Assembly (NCBI RefSeq): GCF_005222675.1
Contig: NZ_STGE01000012.1
Location: 62,001-126,000, forward strand
Length of the DNA stretch: 64,000 bases
Direction: 5' to 3'
DNA from: Mycolicibacterium sp. CR10
Lineage (GTDB): Bacteria; Actinomycetota; Actinomycetes; Mycobacteriales; Mycobacteriaceae
Of the stretch, positions 29,046-38,763 are shown in pieces. Position 1 is the stretch's first letter. Each line of letters begins with the position of its first letter. A program made the position numbers and the translations under genes. The notes beneath the pieces were generated by a model. It was given only the letters and a program-made list of their open reading frames with translations, made no database searches and was not told the origin of the DNA.

Positions 29046-31574
29046 ATGGGGAGAAGGCGGGTTGCTGGCAAAGCTGGCGAGCTGGCCGTTGTGGCCGGGG
29101 TAGGCGCGGCGATCTTCACGGGGTGGGGCTGTGCGGTCGCCTCGGCGGAGGACGGTTCGGGGGCTTCGCAGTCGGGAGCAACGACACAGCGCGACGCGGG
29201 ACCGTCGAAGAACGCCGGCGACGCGGGCCCGCGAGTCGAGCGTCACGAGGACGACGCCGACGACGACGACGTCGAGAACGCGCGGGAGGACGCCGTTGAC
29301 TCGGACGACGTCGATGACGACGCGGGCGCCGAGGACGTGGACGCGGACGACGTCGAAGCGGACGCCGAGGACGTGGACGCGGACGACGTCGATGCGGACG
29401 CCGAAGACGTGGACGCGGAAGAAAAGCCGCTGCGCCGCGACGCCGACGACGAGACGGTCGAGCCTGCCGCGGGTGTCTCCCCCACCACCGTGCAGACGGA
29501 ACTGGATCCGCCTGACGTCGCCGACGATCCCAACACCCCACCAGCACCTGCTGCCGCGCCCGGGCTCTGGACGCTGATGGGAGCGGCGCGCCGCGAAACC
29601 GAGCACGCCGCAACACCTCTGCAGACCGCCAGCGTGCAGACGACGGGCGAGACGATCGAAGCCGCAACAGGCATCACCTACACCGCGGCACCGACCTTCT
29701 TCGATCAGGTGGTCGTGGGCAGCCTGCGGGTGATGAGCGGGATCTCGAAGCTCATCGGCGTCGACATCTACGGCCTGTTCGCCAAGGCCCTGGAAAGCGA
29801 CCGGCCGCCGTGGTTCATGACCTCCGGCCTCGACGCCCGCAAGACGCAGTATGAGGTCGAGCCCGGAAACGTCTGGCAGGTATGGGAATTCCACCCCCCG
29901 AACCCGACGGGCAAGACCGTGGTCGCCGTCCACGGCGGCGGCTTCGTCGTCCAGCCACTGGCCACGCACTGGAGCGACTACACCGCCATGGCGCGCAGCA
30001 CCGGCGCCACGGTCATCGTCCCGATGTATCCGCTGGCGACGACCGACGCCGGCACCGCCACCAAGGTCGTACCGGCCATGGCACAGTTCCTCTCCGACCA
30101 GATCGACCTGCACGGCGCCGGCGACGTCAGCGTCTACGCCGACTCCGCGGGCACCATCCTGGCGATGTCGGCGGTACGCCAACTGGTCCTGAGCGGCCGT
30201 CCCGTCCCGGCGAGCATGGTGCTGCTGTCCCCCGCACCCGATGCCTCGCTGTCCAACCCGGACATCCGCGACATCGACGACCCCGTCATCGACATCGACA
30301 ACCTCGACTTCTACAACTCGGGCACCCACTGGGCCGACGGTTTCACCGATCCCAAGGACCCGATGCTCAGCCCGCTGTTCATCGAAGACAGTGTGCTGGC
30401 GGGCTTTCCACCGACCACCATCTACATCGGGACACTCGAGATCGGCCTCCCGGACACGCTTCTGCTGCACGAGAAGTGGAACGCCGCCGGCGGAACGGCC
30501 TCAGTGGTCTTGGGCCGCGGTCAGATCCACGACTGGGCGCTCGGCGGGTCCATCAACTCGCAGGCATCCAAGGTCCGCCCGGACATCTACCGCCAACTCG
30601 GGCTCAACGATGCGGGCGACGGACCGAGCACGATCACCACGGCACCGCCGTCGGCCTACGACCAGTTCATCATCTGGGGTCTGCGCACGCTGCGCTGGCT
30701 GACCACCGTCACCGAGTTCGAACTGGGAGGTGTGGTCGGCGCTGTCGTCAGCCAGGATCCGCCCGCGTCGGCGGTGTCCGGATTGACGGTCACCGAGCGG
30801 GATTTCAACGGATGGAAGGTGTGGGAGCTCGCCTCCAAACGACCGTCGGGCGAGTATGTCGTGGCTCTGCACGGCGGCGGCATGGTCGCCGAGGCGAACC
30901 TGCTGCACTGGTCGGATTACGCGTCGATGGTCCGCGACACTGGGGCCACCGTCCTGGTGCCGGTCTATCCGCTGGCCCCGCCGATCGACACCGGCACGGC
31001 GACCACGCTGGTGCCCCCGATGGCCGACTACCTGTCGATGCTGATCGACGAGCACGGCGTCGACAACGTCAGCCTCTACGGTGATTCGTCGGGCGGCTCG
31101 TTCGCCGTCCTCGCCGTGCAGGAAATGTTGCGCCGCTGCCGATCTGACGCGCAGTGCGTGATCTCGGATGCGCGGCCGTCGCGGATGGTGCTGGTCTCGC
31201 CGGCGCTGCACCTGACCTTGACCGGACCGGAAGTCGACGCGATCGACGACCCGGTGCTGCCCAACTGGGGGCCCGGCGAAGGCCCACGCTTCAACGGCGA
31301 ACTCGATGTCGACGATCCGCGCGTCAACCCGATCTCCGGGGCGGACCTCACCGGGCTGCCCCAGACCGCGGTGTACATCGGCACGGTGGAGCGGCTCTAC
31401 CCGGGGGCACTTGCGTTCCGCGACAAGCTTCTCGGCCAGGACCCGGATGCCGATTTCACGGTCGTCATCGGTGATGGGCAGATTCACGGCTGGGCGCTGG
31501 GCGGCATCGCGATCAGCTCGCAGTCACCGACGTGGCGGCCCACCGTCTACCGCCAGCTGGGCCTGCTGACTTAG
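29046..31574 (+). CDS. Secreted tandem two-domain alpha/beta hydrolase (HSL-type esterase)
   Basis: Predicted exported esterase/lipase of 842 residues. The N-terminus MGRRRVAGKAG then a hydrophobic stretch ending AVASA looks like a signal peptide. An acidic, Asp/Glu/Ala-rich linker (about 68-135) contains 12-residue repeats. Two homologous hydrolase domains follow, each with HGGG (residue 296 and 609), a nucleophile elbow (ADSAG, Ser367; GDSSG, Ser681) and a final GQIH(D/G)WALGG with the likely catalytic His. The first elbow lacks its first Gly, so that domain may be weaker. The ATG at 29046 is preferred over the GTG two codons earlier. It is divergent from tmk. Confidence 0.88.
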   Translation: MGRRRVAGKAGELAVVAGVGAAIFTGWGCAVASAEDGSGASQSGATTQRDAGPSKNAGDAGPRVERHEDDADDDDVENAREDAVDSDDVDDDAGAEDVDADDVEADAEDVDADDVDADAEDVDAEEKPLRRDADDETVEPAAGVSPTTVQTELDPPDVADDPNTPPAPAAAPGLWTLMGAARRETEHAATPLQTASVQTTGETIEAATGITYTAAPTFFDQVVVGSLRVMSGISKLIGVDIYGLFAKALESDRPPWFMTSGLDARKTQYEVEPGNVWQVWEFHPPNPTGKTVVAVHGGGFVVQPLATHWSDYTAMARSTGATVIVPMYPLATTDAGTATKVVPAMAQFLSDQIDLHGAGDVSVYADSAGTILAMSAVRQLVLSGRPVPASMVLLSPAPDASLSNPDIRDIDDPVIDIDNLDFYNSGTHWADGFTDPKDPMLSPLFIEDSVLAGFPPTTIYIGTLEIGLPDTLLLHEKWNAAGGTASVVLGRGQIHDWALGGSINSQASKVRPDIYRQLGLNDAGDGPSTITTAPPSAYDQFIIWGLRTLRWLTTVTEFELGGVVGAVVSQDPPASAVSGLTVTERDFNGWKVWELASKRPSGEYVVALHGGGMVAEANLLHWSDYASMVRDTGATVLVPVYPLAPPIDTGTATTLVPPMADYLSMLIDEHGVDNVSLYGDSSGGSFAVLAVQEMLRRCRSDAQCVISDARPSRMVLVSPALHLTLTGPEVDAIDDPVLPNWGPGEGPRFNGELDVDDPRVNPISGADLTGLPQTAVYIGTVERLYPGALAFRDKLLGQDPDADFTVVIGDGQIHGWALGGIAISSQSPTWRPTVYRQLGLLT
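29328..29420 (+). repeat. 36-bp in-frame tandem repeat coding for the acidic linker
   Basis: Two full 36-bp units (29328-29363, 29364-29399) and a partial third (to about 29420), nearly identical. Each codes for twelve residues, AEDVDADDV(E/D)AD. Copy number may vary between strains. Confidence 0.85.
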
Positions 31575-31584
31575 GCGAAGCGGC

Positions 31585-32091
31585 TCATCCCGCCAGGCTG
31601 GACTGCAGCACGACGGTGTTTCGTGGCGGGTCGAGGAACACCCGGGTGCTTCGGAGTTCGGCGCCGAAGGCCATGTTCAGCTCGACCCCGGTGCGGAACG
31701 GGCCGGGCGGCACATCGGGCTCCAACACCCTCTGCACCGCGGGCCGATGCGTGCTCTCTTCTGATTCATGTTCTGTGAGAAGCAGATTCATCGTCTCGGG
31801 GGCGACCTGGACGACGGCGTCGAGCCACTCGAGCTTCAGCCTGGACGGCTGGCCGTCGCTGCCGGTGGGACTCCACGCGATCCACGACGCCGACACCGGG
31901 GTGCCCAGCGCCGGGAAGGTCTGGGCGAGCGGTTCGGTGTCGTGGTGCACCACCAGCGGAGACGGCGACGCGGCGACCTCCGGCTCCTGCTGCTGCCCCT
32001 GACACGCGGTCAGTGCCAGCACGACTGCGAGCGTGGAGGCAAATCGGGCGCGCACACCAACCGTGACGGTCGGTGTCCGCGCCCGATTCAC
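31585..32091 (-). CDS. Putative lipoprotein, function unknown
   Basis: A 168-residue exported protein: a basic start, a hydrophobic stretch FASTLAVVLALTAC ending in a lipobox (LTAC), then a Gln/Pro/Ser-rich linker and a compact domain (about 50-168) with no motif I recognise. It starts 11 bases before the sahH stop, so it probably reads through from the sahH transcript. It converges on the two-domain esterase with a 10-base gap. Confidence 0.75.
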   Translation of the reverse strand: MNRARTPTVTVGVRARFASTLAVVLALTACQGQQQEPEVAASPSPLVVHHDTEPLAQTFPALGTPVSASWIAWSPTGSDGQPSRLKLEWLDAVVQVAPETMNLLLTEHESEESTHRPAVQRVLEPDVPPGPFRTGVELNMAFGAELRSTRVFLDPPRNTVVLQSSLAG

Positions 32092-32102
32092 ACTCGTTCC
32101 GA

Positions 32103-33569
<1,467 letters not shown>

Positions 33570-33709
33570 GTAGAGCCCCTTGTTCGATCGACAATTGCCG
33601 GTGAGCGCGGGTACGCAGCAGCACCCCGTACAGGCACCGCTTGCAGTCACCCTTGCGGACACCCATAGCCTGCGGGCTCGCGGGACAGGCGCTTGACGCG
33701 CTCTGCCGG

Positions 33710-34393
33710 CTACGGGGTATCTATGACACCGTAGCGTTCGGCGAACGGTGTCATCAATCTGGCCAGGTCCCGGGCAACGTCGTGGTTGGCCTCCGGGGGC
33801 ATCGACACGTAGCTCATCGCGAGCCGGACAATGGCTCTGGCCAGCACTCCGGCGTCCTCTTCGCTCGCACGCACCCAGCTGGTCATCAACGATTCGGTCA
33901 GCCGCTGCGAGCACCGCGAGATGATCGGGGCGCTGTCGGTGGTGATGATCTGCAGCAGGTCCGGCTTCGACGATCCGGTCAGCAGCGAGATCACCAGCGG
34001 GTCGGCCGCGGACTCGGCGAAGAAGTCGCGGAACCCCTGCAGAAAGGCGGCGTAGATGTCGCCGACGTTGGCGCCGATGGCGCCGTCGATCTGGTCGACC
34101 AGGCGATCGGCCAGACGCAACGCATACCCCTGGGCCAGGCCCTGCCGCGAGCCGAACTCGTTGTAGATGGTCTGGCGGCTGATGCCCGCGGCCTTCGCGA
34201 CGTCGGACAGTGTGATCGAGGACCAGTCGCGGGCGAGCAGCATCTCGCGCATGCCGTCGAGAATGGAGTCGCGCAGCAGCACCCTGGACGCTTCCGCGTA
34301 GGAGATGCGCTGCGCGGCTCTTTTCTCGACGGAGCGGCTCACACGCGCGACACTATCGCTTCCGGTCGCCGCGCCCGGCCAGGTCGTGGTCAC
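33710..34393 (-). CDS. alkX: TetR-family repressor AlkX of the alkane operon
   Basis: Rv3249c homologue, a repressor of alkB-rubA-rubB. The 227-residue protein has an N-terminal helix-turn-helix ([36 protein letters not shown] is the family block) and a helical ligand domain ([27 protein letters not shown]). The GTG at 34393 overlaps the rubB stop by four bases; a GTG at 34351 is an alternative. Being last in the operon it regulates, it should form a feedback loop; its site may be the palindrome at the alkB promoter. Confidence 0.92.
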   Translation of the reverse strand: MTTTWPGAATGSDSVARVSRSVEKRAAQRISYAEASRVLLRDSILDGMREMLLARDWSSITLSDVAKAAGISRQTIYNEFGSRQGLAQGYALRLADRLVDQIDGAIGANVGDIYAAFLQGFRDFFAESAADPLVISLLTGSSKPDLLQIITTDSAPIISRCSQRLTESLMTSWVRASEEDAGVLARAIVRLAMSYVSMPPEANHDVARDLARLMTPFAERYGVIDTP

Positions 34394-34572
34394 GATCGGG
34401 CGACCTCGACCATCTCGAAGTCGGACTTCGCGGCGCCGCAGTCGGGGCAGCTCCAGTCCTCGGGGATGTCGTCCCACCGGGTGCCCGGCGCGATGCCGTC
34501 CTCGGGCCATCCCTTGGCTTCGTCGTATTCGAAGCCGCACTGCACGCAGATGAACAGTTTGTAGTCGTCCAT
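34390..34572 (-). CDS. rubB: Rubredoxin RubB
   Basis: Small FeS4 electron carrier (60 residues) feeding the AlkB hydroxylase. The two iron-binding knuckles are [13 protein letters not shown] and [12 protein letters not shown], with the rubredoxin core [16 protein letters not shown]. The ATG at 34572 gives MDDYKLF; the longer frame runs through palindrome B2. It follows rubA after a 91-base gap holding that palindrome and overlaps alkX by four bases. Confidence 0.96.
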   Translation of the reverse strand: MDDYKLFICVQCGFEYDEAKGWPEDGIAPGTRWDDIPEDWSCPDCGAAKSDFEMVEVARS

Positions 34573-34597
34573 GTCCTTGCTCCTATCTCGTCGTTGC

Positions 34598-34658
34598 GTT
34601 GAGGCTGCGCCCATGGCGGTCAGTACTCGCACTTTCCGGCCCTGAGCGCAGCATCAAC
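34598..34658. repeat. 61-bp palindromic element, family B (B2), inside the alk operon
   Basis: Outer arms GTTGAGGCTGCGCCCATGGCGG and an imperfect inverse ending GCAGCATCAAC, with the conserved centre ACTCGCACTTTC (the inverse of the centre of copy B1). It sits between rubA stop and rubB start, so it would be transcribed as a hairpin and could uncouple rubB-alkX expression from alkB-rubA. Confidence 0.85.
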
Positions 34659-34663
34659 GGGGG

Positions 34664-34825
34664 TTACGCGACCTCGAAGTCGACCTTCTCGCGCACTGCA
34701 CAATCGGGGCAGCACCAGTCGTCGGGGATGTCATTCCATGCCGTGCCCGCCGGAAAGCCTTCCCGCGGTGCACCTTCGGACTCGTCGTAGACGTAGTCGC
34801 AGCCGGGGCAGCGGTAGGTGCTCAC
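34664..34825 (-). CDS. rubA: Rubredoxin RubA
   Basis: Second small rubredoxin of the operon, 53 residues. Motifs: CPGCDYVYDESEG and CPDCAVREKVDFE, with EGFPAGTAWNDIPDDW between. The second knuckle has CPDCA rather than CPDCG. The GTG start at 34825 overlaps the alkB stop (GTGA), so it is translationally coupled to alkB. The paired rubredoxins are typical of mycobacterial alkane operons. Confidence 0.95.
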   Translation of the reverse strand: MSTYRCPGCDYVYDESEGAPREGFPAGTAWNDIPDDWCCPDCAVREKVDFEVA

Positions 34826-36051
34826 CTGGACACCCCAGCGCCATACTTGGCCAGCATCTTGTCGCGCACCCGCGGGTGGATGTTCACCCGGGTGATGTCG
34901 CCCTTGTAGTGCTCGAGCACCCGGTGATCCATCATCCGGCGCCACAGCGGCGGGAAGTACGTCAGCCCGATCAGCGACGCGTAGCCGCTGGGAAGGTTCG
35001 GGGCGCCCTCCATGCTGCGCAGCGTCTGGTAGCGGCGCGTCGGGTTGGCGTGGTGATCGCTGTGCCGCTGCAGGTGGTAGAGGAACAGGTTGGTCACCAA
35101 ATGGTCGGAGTTCCAGCTGTGTTCGGGCGCGCAGCGCACGTACCGACCGCTCTCGGTCTTCTGCCGCAGCAGGCCGTAGTGCTCGAGGTAGTTCACGGCC
35201 TCCAGCAGCGAGAAGCCGAACACGGCGGAGATGACGACGAAGGGAATCAGCGCCGGGCCGAACACCGCGATCAGCGCTCCGTAGAGCACCACGGTCATCA
35301 CCCACGCGTTGAGCACGTCATTTGACCAGTGCCACTTGCTCTTTCCGACCCGCTCCAGGCGCTTGGCCTCCAACTCCCACGACGACTTCAGGCTGCCCCA
35401 CACGCTGCGCGGCAGGAACTCCCAGAATGTCTCGCCCATGCGCGACGACGCCGGATCCTCGGGGGTGGCCACCCGCACGTGGTGGCCGCGGTTGTGCTCG
35501 ATGTAGAAGTGGCCGTAGCCGGTCTGCGCCAGCGTGATCTTGGCCAGCCAGCGTTCCAGCGAGTCCTTCTTGTGGCCCATCTCATGCGCGGTGTTGATGC
35601 CGACGCCACCGAGCACGCCCACCGACAGTGCCAGGCCGATCTTGGCCGGCCAGCCCAGGCCGCCGTCGAAACCCAGCCAGCTCAGGTCGGACGCCGTGAA
35701 CAGGTAGGCGCCGAGGATGACGCTGCCGTACTGGAACGGGATGAAGGCGTAGGTGCAGTAGCGGTAGTACTTGTCGTTCTCGAGCCGCTCCATCACCTCG
35801 TCAGGCGCATTCTGGCCGTCCGGTCCGAATTTCAGGTCAAGGGCGGGCAGCACCATGTACAGCAGGATTGGCCCGATCCAGAACGGCACCTGTGCGGCGG
35901 CGTGCCAGCCCCATTGGTTCAGCGCCCACACCATCGGCATCGCCACGAACAGTGCCGTCGGCACGATCAGGCCCATCAGCCAGAGGTAGCGCTTCTTGTC
36001 TCGCCACTGCGCGACGTCGGTCTCGAAAGTCTCCGAGCTATCTATGGACAC
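34822..36051 (-). CDS. alkB: Alkane 1-monooxygenase AlkB
   Basis: Integral-membrane di-iron hydroxylase that oxidises medium- to long-chain n-alkanes at the terminal carbon. The 409 residues include about six membrane spans and the histidine motifs HEMGHKKD, EHNRGHHVRVATPEDP, NYLEHYGLLRQ and LQRHSDHHANP. The GTG start (MSIDSSETFE) follows AAGGAG at a good distance. Electrons come from RubA and RubB downstream. A SigA-like promoter with a palindrome in its -35 element lies 44-76 bases upstream. Confidence 0.97.
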   Translation of the reverse strand: MSIDSSETFETDVAQWRDKKRYLWLMGLIVPTALFVAMPMVWALNQWGWHAAAQVPFWIGPILLYMVLPALDLKFGPDGQNAPDEVMERLENDKYYRYCTYAFIPFQYGSVILGAYLFTASDLSWLGFDGGLGWPAKIGLALSVGVLGGVGINTAHEMGHKKDSLERWLAKITLAQTGYGHFYIEHNRGHHVRVATPEDPASSRMGETFWEFLPRSVWGSLKSSWELEAKRLERVGKSKWHWSNDVLNAWVMTVVLYGALIAVFGPALIPFVVISAVFGFSLLEAVNYLEHYGLLRQKTESGRYVRCAPEHSWNSDHLVTNLFLYHLQRHSDHHANPTRRYQTLRSMEGAPNLPSGYASLIGLTYFPPLWRRMMDHRVLEHYKGDITRVNIHPRVRDKMLAKYGAGVSR

Positions 36052-36094
36052 CCCAATGTCTCCTTGCTGTGAGTGCGATCACGTGCTGGCGTTG

Positions 36095-36127
36095 ACTATA
36101 TCGAGGTTTTTGTCGCGTGTCTAGACA
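36095..36127 (-). promoter_or_regulatory. alkB promoter with overlapping operator palindrome
   Basis: On the minus strand: -35 TAGACA (36118-36123), 17-base spacer, -10 TATAGT (36095-36100). The palindrome TGTCTAGACA (36118-36127) covers the -35 hexamer, a placement suited to a repressor such as AlkX. Binding is inferred. Confidence 0.6.
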
Positions 36128-36159
36128 GCAATGGCACTTTTGTAAAGACGGGAGGCCGG

Positions 36160-37143
36160 TTATTGGGTGGCGTCGATGAACAGGCCGGTGATGAAGCCGC
36201 TCTTGCGATTGAAGAAGCGGGGTCCGATGACACCCCAACCGCCGAGGTCAGCGATCGTCCACAGGCGCTCGGGGGCGGGAAACTGCTCGATTCCGGGCGC
36301 CGGGTCGGTCGGCCGAAATCCCGCCTCCGCCCACAGGCGCTGCCCGGCTGGCGACAGCACGAACTCGACCAGCCGTCGAGCGGCAGGCTTTTGCAGGCCG
36401 ATCGTGGTCACCGCGAGGGGGAAATCCATGCGCAGGGTCTGGGCCGGCCGCACCTGCTCGACGTCCGCGCCGCCACCGATCAGCTGCAGCGTCGCCGCCT
36501 CGGACAGCAGCAGGACATCGCCGCGGCCGTCGAGGAAATCGTCACGGGCCTGTTGAACGGTGGTCGGCCCCAGTGCGACGTGCTCCAGGATCAGCCGACG
36601 TAGGAATTGCTTCCCGGCTTCCGGATCCTGGTTGCCATTGCTCGCCGCCGCGTAGGCCGCCAGCAGCGCCCACCGCCCCGCGCCCACGTTGACGGGGCTC
36701 GGCGTGACGACCTCCAGCCCAGGCTGCAGGAGGTCGGGCCAGTCGTGGACGGCACGTGGGTTCCCCGCCCGGACCACCATCGTCACCACGGAGCTGCACG
36801 GAAAGCCCCCCGTCGTCCCGTTGTCCCAGTCCGGCGGAACGATCTCGGCCCGGACTAGCCCGTCCATGTCCGGCGCGGACGCCAGATGCACGACGTCGGC
36901 ACCGTCACCCTCCAGCGCCCGCTCCACCAGGTCGGCGGATACTCCGTAATCTAGTTGCGCCCCAGGCCAATTCGGCTCCCTGGCGGACTCTGCGAGCGTG
37001 GCGTCCCAGCCGGGCTTCGCCGAATTGAAGGCCGCAATGCGCACCGCGTCGCGGGCGACGGGCGTGTCCGGCACGGCCTCGGTGGCGCACCCAGCGGCGA
37101 CCACCGCAACGAGGGCGTACACCGCGAGCCGATATCTGGACAT
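36160..37143 (-). CDS. Periplasmic solute-binding lipoprotein (sulfate/molybdate type)
   Basis: The 327-residue precursor has a signal ending VAVVAAGC, a lipobox with Cys at about 19. The mature part resembles Sbp/ModA-type binding proteins of ABC importers: AAFNSAKPGWDATL near the start, and QQARDDFLDGRGDVLLLSEAATLQL late. There is no permease or ATPase gene nearby, so the transporter partner is unknown. It lies upstream of alkB on the same strand; a promoter between them suggests separate control. Confidence 0.75.
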   Translation of the reverse strand: MSRYRLAVYALVAVVAAGCATEAVPDTPVARDAVRIAAFNSAKPGWDATLAESAREPNWPGAQLDYGVSADLVERALEGDGADVVHLASAPDMDGLVRAEIVPPDWDNGTTGGFPCSSVVTMVVRAGNPRAVHDWPDLLQPGLEVVTPSPVNVGAGRWALLAAYAAASNGNQDPEAGKQFLRRLILEHVALGPTTVQQARDDFLDGRGDVLLLSEAATLQLIGGGADVEQVRPAQTLRMDFPLAVTTIGLQKPAARRLVEFVLSPAGQRLWAEAGFRPTDPAPGIEQFPAPERLWTIADLGGWGVIGPRFFNRKSGFITGLFIDATQ

Positions 37144-37220
37144 CGAGTCAACGCTATGACTGCCCAGGTCAGGCGGTTAGAGGCTGTCGACATCCGCGGG
37201 CGGGACCAAGGTCCCAGGTG

Positions 37221-38726
37221 TCAGCGCGCGCGGCCCGCCGCGAACCGGGACTTGCGGCGCCCGTAGGCGAAGTAGACGACCACGCCGAGGGCCATCCAGA
37301 TGCTGAACCGCATCCACGTCAGACCGCTGAGGTTCAGCATCAACCAGACGCACGCGATGATCGCCAGGATCGGCAGCACGGGCACCCACGGCGTGCGGAA
37401 GCCACGCTTGAGGTCTGGCCGGGTGCGCCGCAGCACGAGCACGCCCGCCGACACCAGCACGAAGGCGAACAGCGTGCCGATGTTCACCATCTCCTCGAGC
37501 TTGTCGATCGGGAACAGGGTGGCGGTGATCGCGACGACCACGCCGACCAGCAGCGTGATCCGCACCGGCGTGCCGTGCTCGCCGGTCTTGGCCAGTTGCC
37601 GCGGCAGCAGCCCGTCCCGCGACATCGCGAACAGCACCCGGGTCTGCCCGAGTACCAGCACGATGACGACGGTCGTCAACCCCGCCAGCGCGCCGATCGA
37701 GATCACCTTCGCCGCCCAGTCGACCCCATTGAGCGCGAACGCCGTCGCGAGGTTCGGGGACTCGGCGTCGCGAAGCTCGGTGTAACTGACCATGCCGGAG
37801 AGCACGATTGCCACGGCGACGTAGAGGACGGTGACGATGCCCAGCGAGGCCAGGATGCCGCGGGGGACGTCGCGCTGCGGGTTCTTGGTCTCCTCCGCGG
37901 TGGTCGCGACGATGTCGAAGCCGATGAACGCGAAGAACACGATCGACGCGCCGGCCAGCAGCCCGTACCAGCCGTAGCTGCTTCCCTCGGCGCCGGTGAT
38001 CAGTGAGAACAGCGACTGCTCGCTGCCCGAGGCACTGTCACCGCCGCTCTCGGCGGGCGGGATGAACGGTGTGTAGTTCTCCGCCTTGATGTAGAAGGCC
38101 CCGACGGCGACCACCAGCAGCACCACCGACACCTTGATTGCGGTGATGGCCAGGCTGACGCCGGCGGACAGCTTGGTCCCGTACGCCAGGATGGCGGTGA
38201 CGAACGCGATGATCAGCAGGGCGCCCCAGTCCACCTGGTGTCCCCCGACCTCGGTGATGCCGCCGCCGAAGCCGAACACCGTGCCGAGGTAGCTCGACCA
38301 GCCCTTGGCGACGACGGCCGCCGCGACCGCGAACTCCAGGACCAGATCCCAGCCGATGATCCACGCCACGAACTCGCCGAACGTCGCGTAGGAGAACGTG
38401 TAGGCGCTGCCCGCGACCGGGACGGTGGAGGCGAACTCCGCGTAGCAGAGTGCGGCCAGCCCGCAGGCGATCGCGGCAAAGATGAAAGAGATCGAGATCG
38501 CGGGGCCGGTGATGTTGCCGGCCGTGGATGCGGTGATCGTGAAGATGCCCGCGCCGATCACCACCGAGACCCCGAAAACCGTCAGGTCCCACCAGTTCAG
38601 GTCCTTGCGCAGCCTGGTGCCGGGCTCGTCGGTGTCGGCGATCGACTCCTCCACCGATTTCGTCCGCAGCCTGTTCGTCTTCTGCGCGATCGGATCCTGG
38701 GACACCAGCCGTCCTCTTTTCGTCAT
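37221..38726 (-). CDS. APC-family amino-acid permease (Rv3253c-like)
   Basis: Membrane transporter of 501 residues, about 12 spans, of the cationic amino-acid transporter (CAT) type. The opening DLTVFGVSVVIGAGIFTITA carries the GAGIF signature of TM1, and AFIGFDIVATTAEETKNPQRD is the conserved loop after TM6. The tail YFAYGRRKSRFAAGRAR is basic. Substrate is not determined. It is divergent from the FAD monooxygenase gene with only 37 bases between the starts, so the promoters are back to back. Confidence 0.92.
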   Translation of the reverse strand: MTKRGRLVSQDPIAQKTNRLRTKSVEESIADTDEPGTRLRKDLNWWDLTVFGVSVVIGAGIFTITASTAGNITGPAISISFIFAAIACGLAALCYAEFASTVPVAGSAYTFSYATFGEFVAWIIGWDLVLEFAVAAAVVAKGWSSYLGTVFGFGGGITEVGGHQVDWGALLIIAFVTAILAYGTKLSAGVSLAITAIKVSVVLLVVAVGAFYIKAENYTPFIPPAESGGDSASGSEQSLFSLITGAEGSSYGWYGLLAGASIVFFAFIGFDIVATTAEETKNPQRDVPRGILASLGIVTVLYVAVAIVLSGMVSYTELRDAESPNLATAFALNGVDWAAKVISIGALAGLTTVVIVLVLGQTRVLFAMSRDGLLPRQLAKTGEHGTPVRITLLVGVVVAITATLFPIDKLEEMVNIGTLFAFVLVSAGVLVLRRTRPDLKRGFRTPWVPVLPILAIIACVWLMLNLSGLTWMRFSIWMALGVVVYFAYGRRKSRFAAGRAR

Positions 38727-38763
38727 GGTTTCCGGGGTGTGTACCGACTACCGTAGAAGCCCA

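Noticed and set aside
33570..33666. Cys-containing small upstream frame before sahH (starts [11 protein letters not shown])
   Set aside because: It resembles mycobacterial Cys-attenuator uORFs only loosely, has no Cys run and runs on into the sahH frame as a shadow.
33570..33709. Possible SAH or SAM riboswitch in the sahH leader
   Set aside because: The leader is GC-rich and can fold, but I could not match the conserved cores of the SAH or SAM-IV classes. A cmscan would decide.
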